A stretch of 7,832 bases of DNA from Acidobacterium sp. (GTDB taxonomy: Bacteria > Acidobacteriota > Terriglobia > Terriglobales > Acidobacteriaceae): contig PMAM01000046.1 of NCBI GenBank assembly GCA_003152595.1, positions 51,912 to 59,743 on the forward strand, in the 5' to 3' direction. Each line of letters begins with the position of its first letter. The stretch's first letter is position 1. The notes under the pieces are model-generated. The model was not told where the DNA came from and ran no database searches. It worked only from the letters and a program-made list of their open reading frames with translations. A program made the position numbers and the translations under genes. This document shows, in pieces, positions 1 through 5,357 of the stretch.

Positions 1-414
1 GCTTGTCCCGATCCGCGCCCCCCGCGGCAGCGCCTCGAAGCTCTCGTGGTTCACCGAGACAAACGCGTCCCGCGGATCGACCCGCTCCGGAATCGCCGCA
101 ATCGTGAATGGCGCGGCCAGCTCCGTCGGCAGATCCTTCAGGCTGTGTACAGCCAGATCGATGCGCCCCGCGAACAGCGCCTCCTCGATCTCCTTCGTGA
201 ACATCCCCTTCGCATCGCGATCCGTTGTTCCGACCTCGGCGAACGGCACATGCTGCATCGCGTCGCCCAGCGTCTTAATGATCTCGATTGCGACCTCATG
301 CCCCGCCGCACGCAGCCGATCCGCGATGTGATGTGCCTGCCACAGCGCGAGCTTCGACCCTCGCGAGCCAATGCGCAGTACGCCAGCCTTTGGATTGTTG
401 TTGGGGTTCGTCAT
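1..414 (-). CDS. hemC: Porphobilinogen deaminase (hydroxymethylbilane synthase), N-terminal 138 residues, cut by the window edge
   Basis: The frame is open from an ATG at 412-414 to the left edge, so only the first 138 residues are visible. HemC joins four porphobilinogen molecules into hydroxymethylbilane in the cytoplasmic tetrapyrrole pathway. Family hallmarks are the N-terminal LRIGSRGSKLALWQA stretch (residues 13-27), the AVHSLKDLPTEL segment (88-99) with the catalytic-type aspartate Asp94, and DPRDAFVS (113-120). The cofactor-binding cysteine lies in the missing C-terminal part. An in-frame stop 12 bases upstream of the ATG excludes a longer start there; the ribosome binding site is weak. 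The gene follows hemA by 32 bp, as expected in a heme operon. An unusual point is that the mobile active-site loop carries about five extra residues (around 63-68, VGTTDRDAKGMF where E. coli has VGGKGLF). Identity is secure. Confidence 0.95.
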   Translation of the reverse strand, partial: MTNPNNNPKAGVLRIGSRGSKLALWQAHHIADRLRAAGHEVAIEIIKTLGDAMQHVPFAEVGTTDRDAKGMFTKEIEEALFAGRIDLAVHSLKDLPTELAAPFTIAAIPERVDPRDAFVSVNHESFEALPRGARIGTS

Positions 415-446
415 CCGGATGAATCAGCCTGGCGCGTCGCCGCCCG

Positions 447-1781
447 CTATATCTTACTGGACTCGTCGCCGGACTCCGGCCCAGCCGCCCTCTCCGGCGC
501 ATGCTCCGCATCCGCCGCCGGCTTGTGCCCGTAGTCCCGCCCAAACATGGCGCGGATCGTCTCCAGCGCCGCTGCGTCCCCCTCGCGCGCCGCGGCCTTC
601 AATGCCTGCAGCGGCATGTGCATGAACTTGTTCATCAGCCCGCGCGTGATCGCCTCCACAGCCTCATGTTGCTCGCGGGTCAGATTCTGCAGCAGCCCCC
701 GCTGCCGATGCAACTCCGACTGGCGCAGCTCCTCGGCTGTTCCCTGCACATCCACCAGCACCGGCGCAATATCGATCGTCCTGATCCGCCGCCGGAACCG
801 CTCCGTCTCCTCGGCGATGATCGCCTCGGCCTTCTCCGCCTCGTGTCCGCGATCCACCAGGTTCGACGCCGCCACCTGCTGCAGGTCGTCGATGTCGTAC
901 AGAAACATGCCCTCCAGTCGATTCACCAGCGGATCCACATCCCGCGGCACCGCAATGTCGATCAGGAACACCGGCTGTCCCTTGCGCCGATGCAGGATCG
1001 CCTGCGCCTGCTCCACGCCAATGATCGGGTGCCCCGCGCCGGTCGACGTAATTACGATGTCCGCCTCGTGCGCCCGCGCGAACAGATCCTCGAACCGGAT
1101 CGCAGCCCCAAGGAACTGCTCCGCCAGCCGCACCGCGCGATCGTACGTCCTGTTCGCCACCATGATCGAATCGGCTCCGTGCTGGATCAGGTGCCGCGCC
1201 GCCAGCTCGCTCATCTTGCCCGCGCCTACGATCAGAATCTTCTTGCCTTCGAGTGACCCGAAAATCCGCCGCGCCAGATCGACAGCCACCGATGCGATCG
1301 ACACCGACGACGATCCGATCTCCGTCTCGGTCCGCACCCGTTTCGCCGCCGTGAACGCGCCCTGCAGCAGCTTGTCCAGCGGACCCTTCACCGCGCCCAG
1401 CTCCCGCGCCAGGTTCCACGACTGTTTCACCTGCCCCAGGATCTGCGCCTCACCCACCACCATTGAGTCCAGACTAGCGGCCACCCGGAACATGTGCCGC
1501 ACCGCCTCTTCATCCTGGTAACGGTAGAGATGAGGCTCCAGCACGCTTCGGTCCAGCGCAAAGTGTTCTGCCAGAAACTCCGGCAGCTGTGGCTCCAGCC
1601 CGTTGTGCGTCACCAGCAGTTCCACACGGTTGCAGGTCGAGAGGATCATTGCCTCCTGCACACCCGGCCGCGCCAGCAGCGCGCGCGTGGTCTCCCCCAA
1701 AGCATCCTGCCCGATCGCCAGCCGCTCGCGCAGCTCCACAGGCGCCGTTTTGTGGTTCAGACCTGCGATCTGGAATCTCAT
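447..1781 (-). CDS. hemA: Glutamyl-tRNA reductase
   Basis: This 444-residue enzyme performs the first committed step of C5-pathway tetrapyrrole synthesis: NADPH-dependent reduction of glutamyl-tRNA(Glu) to glutamate-1-semialdehyde in the cytoplasm. The N-terminal catalytic domain has GLNHKTAPVELRE (7-19) and the STCNRVE signature at 48-54, with nucleophile Cys50. VVGEAQILGQVK (108-119) is the second family signature. A Rossmann-type NADPH domain follows, with ILIVGAGKMSELAARHL at 182-198. The C-terminal helical dimerisation region spans roughly 320-415, and the final 25 residues are a low-complexity Ala/Glu/Pro tail. Length is normal for the family. The ATG (1779-1781) overlaps the stop of the upstream membrane-protein gene as ATGA, which implies translational coupling. 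hemC follows 32 bp downstream. Nothing essential is missing. Confidence 0.98.
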   Translation of the reverse strand: MRFQIAGLNHKTAPVELRERLAIGQDALGETTRALLARPGVQEAMILSTCNRVELLVTHNGLEPQLPEFLAEHFALDRSVLEPHLYRYQDEEAVRHMFRVAASLDSMVVGEAQILGQVKQSWNLARELGAVKGPLDKLLQGAFTAAKRVRTETEIGSSSVSIASVAVDLARRIFGSLEGKKILIVGAGKMSELAARHLIQHGADSIMVANRTYDRAVRLAEQFLGAAIRFEDLFARAHEADIVITSTGAGHPIIGVEQAQAILHRRKGQPVFLIDIAVPRDVDPLVNRLEGMFLYDIDDLQQVAASNLVDRGHEAEKAEAIIAEETERFRRRIRTIDIAPVLVDVQGTAEELRQSELHRQRGLLQNLTREQHEAVEAITRGLMNKFMHMPLQALKAAAREGDAAALETIRAMFGRDYGHKPAADAEHAPERAAGPESGDESSKI

Positions 1782-2644
1782 TTCAGTCCAAACCTGTGCG
1801 CGGAACTATGCACCCCATTCAGCAGATTCGCCGCCCACACAAACAGCATCACCACAAACACACTCGACGTGACCCATGCCGCGCGACGCCCGCGCAACCC
1901 CACGCTGCGCCGCACAAACAGGATCACCACATACAGCCCCCACATCACAAACGACAGCAGCACCTTCGGATCGGCAAAGTATCCGATCCCCACCCGCTCC
2001 TGCGCCACCACCGACCCGGCAAGCAAACCCACCGTCATGCAGATGAACCCGATCTGCAGCGTGCTCTGCGTCACCTGATCCATCGTTGCCAGCGGTGGCA
2101 GCCACGTCATAAACCCGCGCGGCCGCGTCTTTGGCCTCGCCGTCACGCCCGCCTTGGCCCAGTCCTTGTTCTTCAGCCGCTTCTCCTGGATCAGATACAG
2201 GAAGCTCGACAGGATGCTGAACGCCAGCGCCGCATACGCCACCAGCAGCATCACCACATGAAACGCGATCCAGCCGTTGCGCACCATCGGAGAACTGAAC
2301 GTGTAACGCTCCGGCCCGATCGCCGGAATCACCGTCAGCAGGAAGGCCAGCGGCAGCGCGAACAACCCAAACGAGACCGTCCGATAGACGAAGAACGTAA
2401 ACAGGAACACGCCGACAATCGCCAGCGCCAGCGTCGAGACAATCTCGGTACCCAGCACCGGAATCAGGTGATGATTCAGCGCCAGCATCTCCACCGTCGC
2501 CACCAGATGGAAGAACCATCCCCCCATCGCCACCGGCAGACAGTAGCGATGCCCCCTCGGACGGTTCCCCAGCACCGCCGGAATCGCCAGGATGCTGGCG
2601 ACCCCGTACAGACCTGCCGCAATGCGTAACCAGAGGAGGAACAT
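1778..2644 (-). CDS. ccsA: HemX-like / CcsA-family cytochrome c assembly membrane protein
   Basis: This 288-residue integral membrane protein has about eight predicted transmembrane segments (near 3-25, 36-56, 66-87, 90-109, 125-152, 194-214, 226-245, 257-277). CcsA/CcmC-family proteins handle heme for cytochrome c maturation. The HemX branch, beside hemA in Bacillus, affects glutamyl-tRNA reductase levels instead. Candidate heme-ligand histidines are His46, His129 and His279, and the C-terminal WAANLLNGVHSS (270-281) fits the family. The tryptophan-rich WWD loop typical of true CcsA is degenerate here (GYFADPK, 221-227, keeps only the DP core). Together with the short length and the position directly before hemA, this favours a HemX-like role. 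The gene overlaps hemA by 4 bp and is the first of the operon. The start at 2644 has only a weak GAG ribosome binding site. Family assignment is firm; the choice between HemX and CcsA function is an inference. Confidence 0.85.
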   Translation of the reverse strand: MFLLWLRIAAGLYGVASILAIPAVLGNRPRGHRYCLPVAMGGWFFHLVATVEMLALNHHLIPVLGTEIVSTLALAIVGVFLFTFFVYRTVSFGLFALPLAFLLTVIPAIGPERYTFSSPMVRNGWIAFHVVMLLVAYAALAFSILSSFLYLIQEKRLKNKDWAKAGVTARPKTRPRGFMTWLPPLATMDQVTQSTLQIGFICMTVGLLAGSVVAQERVGIGYFADPKVLLSFVMWGLYVVILFVRRSVGLRGRRAAWVTSSVFVVMLFVWAANLLNGVHSSAHRFGLK

Positions 2645-2669
2645 GGGGTTCTCAGCGGGGAGCGCGAAA

Positions 2670-2699
2670 CCGGGGTTATGAAAAGTATAAATAACCCGG
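2670..2699. repeat. Inverted repeat enclosing the -10 box (candidate operator)
   Basis: The arms GGGTTAT (2673-2679) and ATAACCC (2691-2697) are perfect complements. They extend to CCGGGGTTAT and ATAACCCGG with one unpaired G. The 11-base interval contains the candidate -10 box of the heme operon. No T tract follows on either strand, so this is not an intrinsic terminator. A repressor operator is the simplest reading; chance is possible. Confidence 0.45.
2684..2689 (-). promoter_or_regulatory. Candidate -10 box of the hemX-hemA-hemC operon
   Basis: Read on the minus strand this is TATACT, five of six matches to TATAAT, about 40 bp upstream of the ccsA/hemX ATG. No good -35 box is seen at the expected distance (around 2707-2712), which would fit an activator-dependent promoter. 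The box lies in the loop of the inverted repeat at 2670-2699. The start of transcription, near 2677, is inferred. Confidence 0.45.
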
Positions 2700-2748
2700 C
2701 CCTTCCGAGCCCTCCGGAACCATTATCCGAATCGCGCCCGGAGCCGAA

Positions 2749-2764
2749 TGTGACCTAAATCACA
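2749..2764. promoter_or_regulatory. CRP/FNR-family binding site upstream of the heme operon
   Basis: The sequence is TGTGA-CCTAAA-TCACA, both half-sites matching the classical CRP consensus exactly, and the symmetry extends one base further on each side (ATGTGA/TCACAT). Its centre lies about 112 bp upstream of the ccsA/hemX start and about 80 bp upstream of the inferred transcription start, in the range of class I activator positions though not exactly on the usual helical register. Which CRP/FNR-type regulator binds cannot be told from the site. Confidence 0.6.
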
Positions 2765-2765
2765 T

Positions 2766-3159
2766 GGCGACACCTGTATTCCGCAGCGGTGAGAAGGAAG
2801 GGTGGCAGCCGACTCAGCCAACGGGCTTGGCAGCCCGCCAGCTCTGAAAACCTCACGCCCTGAAAAACCTACCGACCCAACAGGATGGGCCCGAGCGGCC
2901 AAATGTCCGTGTTGCCGACAATCCGCCCGAAACGAGCCGGGCATGCTCCTGATGGGAGCGACGCGGTGTTTCATGAAGCGTCGGCAGAGCTGCTCGTGTG
3001 AACGTGCTGGCCGGAAGCGAATACTCGGTTCGATGCGGTGGGTTGGCAAGCATGTAGGCGGCAACGGTCTTAGCGATGCCTCCGTCACCGTGCTTCTGCC
3101 GGATGCCGTGCTGCCGCGCCTTACGGTGTAGGCTTCACTGCGATGCGGGCCCGACTGAC
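2766..3159. other. Gene-free intergenic stretch with no convincing coding sequence
   Basis: Open frames exist on both strands (109 codons at 2802-3131 plus, 162 at 2723-3211 minus). They overlap each other, lack ribosome binding sites and give proteins without recognisable domains and with unnatural composition. The stretch holds the wobble-paired hairpin at 2816-2843. Its overall look is that of a dispersed intergenic repeat or decayed gene rather than a live one; I recognise no RNA family here. Confidence 0.5.
2816..2843 (-). repeat. 12-bp stem-loop, perfect only as minus-strand RNA
   Basis: On the minus strand AGCTGGCGGGCT pairs with AGCCCGTTGGCT around the tetraloop GCCA. All twelve positions pair if three G-U wobbles are allowed; the inner CGGGCT/AGCCCG is fully Watson-Crick. 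On the plus strand the same three positions are A-C mismatches, so the structure favours a minus-strand transcript. No T tract follows, so it is not a terminator. Confidence 0.4.
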
Positions 3160-3175
3160 TATCTCCGTTGAGATA
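3160..3175 (-). other. Small hairpin just after the J-domain gene
   Basis: TATCTC (3160-3165) and GAGATA (3170-3175) form a 6-bp stem with a 4-base loop starting 5 bases past the stop codon. The stem is AT-rich and no T tract follows in the minus direction, so at best it is a weak 3'-end stabiliser rather than a proper terminator. Confidence 0.3.
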
Positions 3176-3180
3176 AGAAA

Positions 3181-3867
3181 CTATTGGAATTGCACCTTGA
3201 GGGAGATCCATGCAGAAGCATTTTTCCAGTTTGTAACCCTGCCATCTTTGAAATGGACCCTCGACGTTCCGTACTCAAATGTGTTGTACGAAAACCCAGT
3301 TGGCGTCCCCTGAATCGCCAGTACTTCGTCTTTTGTCGAACCTTTTGCAAAGTAGCGCATTGTTCGATCGACTGCGTGAGCCGGCCGGAGTTGCACGTTG
3401 AGATGGACCCATATTGGCGCATTTTCCCAGCCAACGACTTTATCGCCGACAAAGAAGACCTTTGAGGCGCCGTACTCGAAAGTGTGGGGGGAATACACCG
3501 TTGGGATGCCCTGAACGGCCTGGACGTCCTTCCTTGTTGAGCCGATGGTAAAGTAATCTGGACTTGTTCCGGATCGAGAGTCATTGCACACTTGTGAAGA
3601 TAGCACCCTGAATGCAGCGTTTACGGTGCGTATCTTCTCTTCAGCGAATGTCTTGGCGTGTCTGTCACCCTCGAATCGATCTGGATGCCAGACCTTCACG
3701 AGCATCCGATATGCCGCTTTGATCTCTTTGTCACTCGCTCCCTGCTTCAGGTTGAGAGCCTGGAGTGCTGCGCATCCGGCGCACTGGGCGCTGCCGTTGT
3801 CGAGGTTGGTTCTGAATTCGCAAGTGTCCATTTTGCTAAGTGGCAATCGGCATGGGGTCACGAGCAT
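3181..3867 (-). CDS. J-domain protein with two tandem 55-residue modules
   Basis: This 228-residue cytoplasmic protein has no signal peptide or membrane segment. A DnaJ-type J domain covers about 36-91, with the HPD motif at 61-63 that stimulates Hsp70 (DnaK) ATPase. A CxxC (29-32) stands just before it. Two tandem modules follow, 106-160 and 173-227, identical at 27 of 55 positions by my alignment. Both share GST...V.A.QG.PT, TFEYG.S.V.F and a late W.NA...W. The GSTxxxVxAxQGxP core resembles modules common in bacterial hypothetical proteins and, loosely, the BamE/SmpA opening; their role is unknown to me. There are no zinc-finger or C-terminal DnaJ domains. The start at 3867 is uncertain: neither it nor Met13 (3831) has a clear ribosome binding site. 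Base composition is more AT-rich than the heme operon (43% GC in 3181-3240 against 65% in 841-900). It is probably acquired horizontally. Confidence 0.8.
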   Translation of the reverse strand: MLVTPCRLPLSKMDTCEFRTNLDNGSAQCAGCAALQALNLKQGASDKEIKAAYRMLVKVWHPDRFEGDRHAKTFAEEKIRTVNAAFRVLSSQVCNDSRSGTSPDYFTIGSTRKDVQAVQGIPTVYSPHTFEYGASKVFFVGDKVVGWENAPIWVHLNVQLRPAHAVDRTMRYFAKGSTKDEVLAIQGTPTGFSYNTFEYGTSRVHFKDGRVTNWKNASAWISLKVQFQ

Positions 3868-3871
3868 TCGA

Positions 3872-3894
3872 TTACACCATGTAACCGAGTTACA
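3872..3894 (-). promoter_or_regulatory. Three half-sites forming two overlapping palindromes at the J-domain gene start
   Basis: On the plus strand the order is TTACA-cca-TGTAAC-cga-GTTACA. The middle arm pairs with either outer arm, giving TTACA/TGTAA (5 bp) or TGTAAC/GTTACA (6 bp), each with a 3-base spacer. The element ends 5 bases before the ATG at 3867. It could be a repressor operator with two overlapping sites, or alternative hairpins in the mRNA leader. Confidence 0.45.
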
Positions 3895-3923
3895 CGCGTT
3901 GGGGGCCGCACTGCTCCTTAATG

Positions 3924-3929
3924 AACATA
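3924..3929 (-). promoter_or_regulatory. Candidate -10 box of the J-domain gene
   Basis: Minus-strand TATGTT matches four of six bases of TATAAT, about 57 bp upstream of the ATG. No -35 box is seen at the right spacing. The predicted transcription start near 3917 puts the centre of the CRP-type palindrome at about -41.5, which is the class II arrangement that substitutes for a -35 box. The box alone is weak; the spacing is what makes it credible. Confidence 0.4.
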
Positions 3930-3941
3930 ATTCAACAAGTT

Positions 3942-4133
3942 CTATGCTTGTGTGATGGCCATCACATGCCCCTTACCACTAAGGTGGTATTTCATCTTCC
4001 CATTAGCGTGTCCACCATCGCCAGAAACTTGTATCCCATGCGTCCGGCAAACCTCGACGACCACTCTATCGCCCGACTTCGTCTCCCGCAACGACCGCAG
4101 AATTCCCTCTTCGCTGTGTCTCTGCTTAGCCAT
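3942..4133 (-). pseudogene. Broken IS3-family transposase OrfA (N-terminal remnant)
   Basis: From the ATG at 4131-4133 the frame gives MAKQRHSEEGILRSLRETK and continues to EVCRTHGI. This is the N-terminal helix-turn-helix region of IS3-family OrfA, whose intact members run on as ISxxTFYxWKxKYGG. Here homology stops after about 34 residues at HGI and is replaced by an unrelated 29-residue tail ending at 3942, so the leucine-zipper part and the whole OrfB integrase are missing. An AGGAG lies directly against the ATG. The frame is open further upstream to 4229, but that part has no transposase similarity that I see. The remnant sits between the J-domain gene and the TPR gene and marks this patch as a site of past insertion. 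I could not identify terminal inverted repeats or target duplications. Confidence 0.6.
3951..3966. promoter_or_regulatory. Second CRP/FNR-family site, a perfect 16-bp palindrome
   Basis: TGTGATGG/CCATCACA is an exact palindrome containing TGTGA-N6-TCACA, the same consensus as the site at 2749-2764. It lies 84-99 bp upstream of the J-domain start. It overlaps the last codons of the broken IS3 OrfA frame, so the palindrome could also be chance in decayed coding sequence. Confidence 0.55.
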
Positions 4134-4299
4134 CTCCTGGGGTCTCCCCTCCGCTTCAGAGAACCACGACAGGGCGCTGCGATCTCTCAACTTCACCTTC
4201 TTATCCTTCTCGGCACCGTCGTTCCACAACCTGATCCCTGGGACGTTGCGGACGGTTGACCGGCAACCCGGAACCTTCCCCGCTTCAACTCAGTCGGCA

Positions 4300-5223
4300 T
4301 TACCTCCGCCCACCGACCAGATCCGTCTCGGAGCCGATAAATCCCCAGGAATTCCAGGCCTCGCCCCCGACAACCCTGCGGAAGAACTCGGCGGCGCCGG
4401 CCCGGTCGCCATGATAGAGCCGCCAGTTCCCCACACCGTACGTGACCGTGTCGAACGCAAGCTCCCCTTCCAGATCGTCCGGACCCGCCGGCGGCGGCGG
4501 CAAAACCTCGTTCTCCGTCAGCTTCCCCTGGTAGAAATGCAAAAGACGGAGATAGAAGAGCAGGTGCGGCTCGGTGTTTTTCACCTCGGGAGTGATTCTC
4601 GTCAGCGCCTGGGCCGCCTCCTGTTCCTTACCGGCGCGGCGCAGCGAAACATACAGCCAGTTTGAGCAGTCGATCAGGCTGTCGTTCGTATTCGCCAGGT
4701 CTCGGGCCTTGCCGAAGGCAGCTGCCGCCTGGTCGAACTCCCCCAGGAAGTAATGCGACAACCCCAGGTGATACCAGGCATCGAGCATCTGCGGAGCAAT
4801 CCGCGTGGCCTGCTCCAGATCGCTCCTCGCTTTGCTGAACTCCCGCAGCCCCAGCTCGCGATGGCCGCGCTCGAGGAGAAGATCAGCGTTGTTCGGCGCG
4901 AAGGCCAGCCCCTCGGAAGAGGTCGCCACCGCCTCTCGATACTGCCGCCGGTTCGCCTCTGCTTTCGAGAGCGCGAGCACCCGCTCCACATTCTTCGGTT
5001 CCGCAGCGAGACTCTTGCGGGCATCGATCACCCCCTGGTCGTCGGGCAGGGCATAAAGCTTGCGGCCCAGGCCCGACGTAACTTCAAGGGCTCCATGCTT
5101 GGCCCCGGCGCCAGCCTGCGCCTGGACTAGACCGGTCAGGCCCGAAAGAACCATCAGGCAAAGGACCCAGAGCCAGGCCCGGGCGTTCCGCATCCGTTCA
5201 CGGTTGTGCTTTGCATCGCTCAT
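4300..5223 (-). CDS. Exported tetratricopeptide (TPR) repeat protein
   Basis: The 307-residue product from the ATG at 5221-5223 has a basic N-terminus, a hydrophobic segment at about 17-34 and a likely signal peptidase site after AQA (35-37), so it should act in the periplasm or cell envelope. Three TPR units are visible at about 79-110, 112-144 and 146-178, with typical A/G/Y-F/A positions (for example AWYHLGLSHYFLGEFDQAAAAF at 149-170 in part). The C-terminal region (260-300) resembles a further degenerate helix pair, with GVGNWRLYHGDRAGAAEFF. TPRs are protein-binding scaffolds; no catalytic motif is present and the partner is unknown. The frame also has an ATG at 5262. I prefer 5223, because GGAGG lies 8 bases upstream and the promoter would leave the longer form almost no leader. 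The protein stands alone, with its own promoter. Confidence 0.85.
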   Translation of the reverse strand: MSDAKHNRERMRNARAWLWVLCLMVLSGLTGLVQAQAGAGAKHGALEVTSGLGRKLYALPDDQGVIDARKSLAAEPKNVERVLALSKAEANRRQYREAVATSSEGLAFAPNNADLLLERGHRELGLREFSKARSDLEQATRIAPQMLDAWYHLGLSHYFLGEFDQAAAAFGKARDLANTNDSLIDCSNWLYVSLRRAGKEQEAAQALTRITPEVKNTEPHLLFYLRLLHFYQGKLTENEVLPPPPAGPDDLEGELAFDTVTYGVGNWRLYHGDRAGAAEFFRRVVGGEAWNSWGFIGSETDLVGGRR

Positions 5224-5231
5224 CCGTACTC

Positions 5232-5236
5232 CCTCC
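5232..5236 (-). promoter_or_regulatory. Ribosome binding site that fixes the TPR gene start
   Basis: Minus-strand GGAGG with an 8-base spacer to the ATG at 5221-5223. It is the best Shine-Dalgarno sequence in the window and argues against the upstream ATG at 5262. Confidence 0.7.
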
Positions 5237-5256
5237 CGTCTTGACGAGTCGAGTTG

Positions 5257-5298
5257 TGCCACGATCCCATCAGCGCGCGATTGTATCGTCTCGTGGCA
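5257..5298. repeat. Inverted repeat flanking the TPR-gene -10 box
   Basis: TGCCACGA (5257-5264) and TCGTGGCA (5291-5298) are perfect 8-base complements 26 bases apart. They enclose the -10 box, with one arm in the spacer and the other just past the inferred transcription start. This is a plausible operator pair. It is not a terminator, since no T tract follows. Confidence 0.35.
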
Positions 5299-5309
5299 GG
5301 CTCCGTGAA
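5280..5309 (-). promoter_or_regulatory. Candidate promoter of the TPR gene
   Basis: Minus-strand TACAAT (5280-5285) matches the -10 consensus at five of six positions. TTCACG (5304-5309) matches TTGACA at four of six, with an 18-bp spacer. Transcription would start near 5273, giving a leader of about 50 bases before the ATG at 5223. The inverted repeat 5257-5264/5291-5298 brackets the -10 box. Confidence 0.5.
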
Positions 5310-5319
5310 TTTGTGTCAG

Positions 5320-5340
5320 GGCACGGCCTTCAGCCGTGCC
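5320..5340 (+). repeat. Stem-loop GGCACGGC/GCCGTGCC
   Basis: A perfect 8-bp GC-rich stem (5320-5327 with 5333-5340) has a 5-base loop CTTCA. It is followed by ATAAAA rather than a T tract, so it is not a plus-strand terminator. It is the first of a run of hairpins reaching to the terminator at 5510-5537. Its form suggests a dispersed palindromic repeat or part of a structured RNA. Confidence 0.45.
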
Positions 5341-5357
5341 ATAAAAGATGCGCCGAA

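Noticed and set aside
447..1521. Long plus-strand and second minus-strand frames across hemA
   Set aside because: They are shadows of the GC-rich hemA codons; the hemA frame has all family signatures.
2802..3131. 109-codon plus-strand open frame in the same stretch
   Set aside because: No ribosome binding site or domain; it overlaps the minus-strand frame and covers the hairpin. No evidence that it is translated.
2723..3211. 162-codon minus-strand open frame downstream of the J-domain gene
   Set aside because: It begins inside the J-domain coding region in another frame, has no ribosome binding site and no recognisable domain, and its Arg/Ser/Pro-heavy composition looks like chance translation of intergenic DNA.
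3952..4665. 237-codon plus-strand open frame across the IS remnant and the TPR gene
   Set aside because: It runs antisense through the end of the well-supported TPR gene and the OrfA remnant, so it is a by-product of those sequences.
5128..5160. Lipoprotein signal (cysteine in the TPR protein's signal segment)
   Set aside because: The residue before Cys22 is leucine within the hydrophobic core, so the lipobox pattern is not met; an ordinary signal peptidase I site follows instead.
5224..5262. Longer start (ATG at 5260-5262) for the TPR gene
   Set aside because: No ribosome binding site, and only about 11 bases from the predicted transcription start. The ATG at 5221-5223 has GGAGG at ideal spacing and gives a normal signal peptide.
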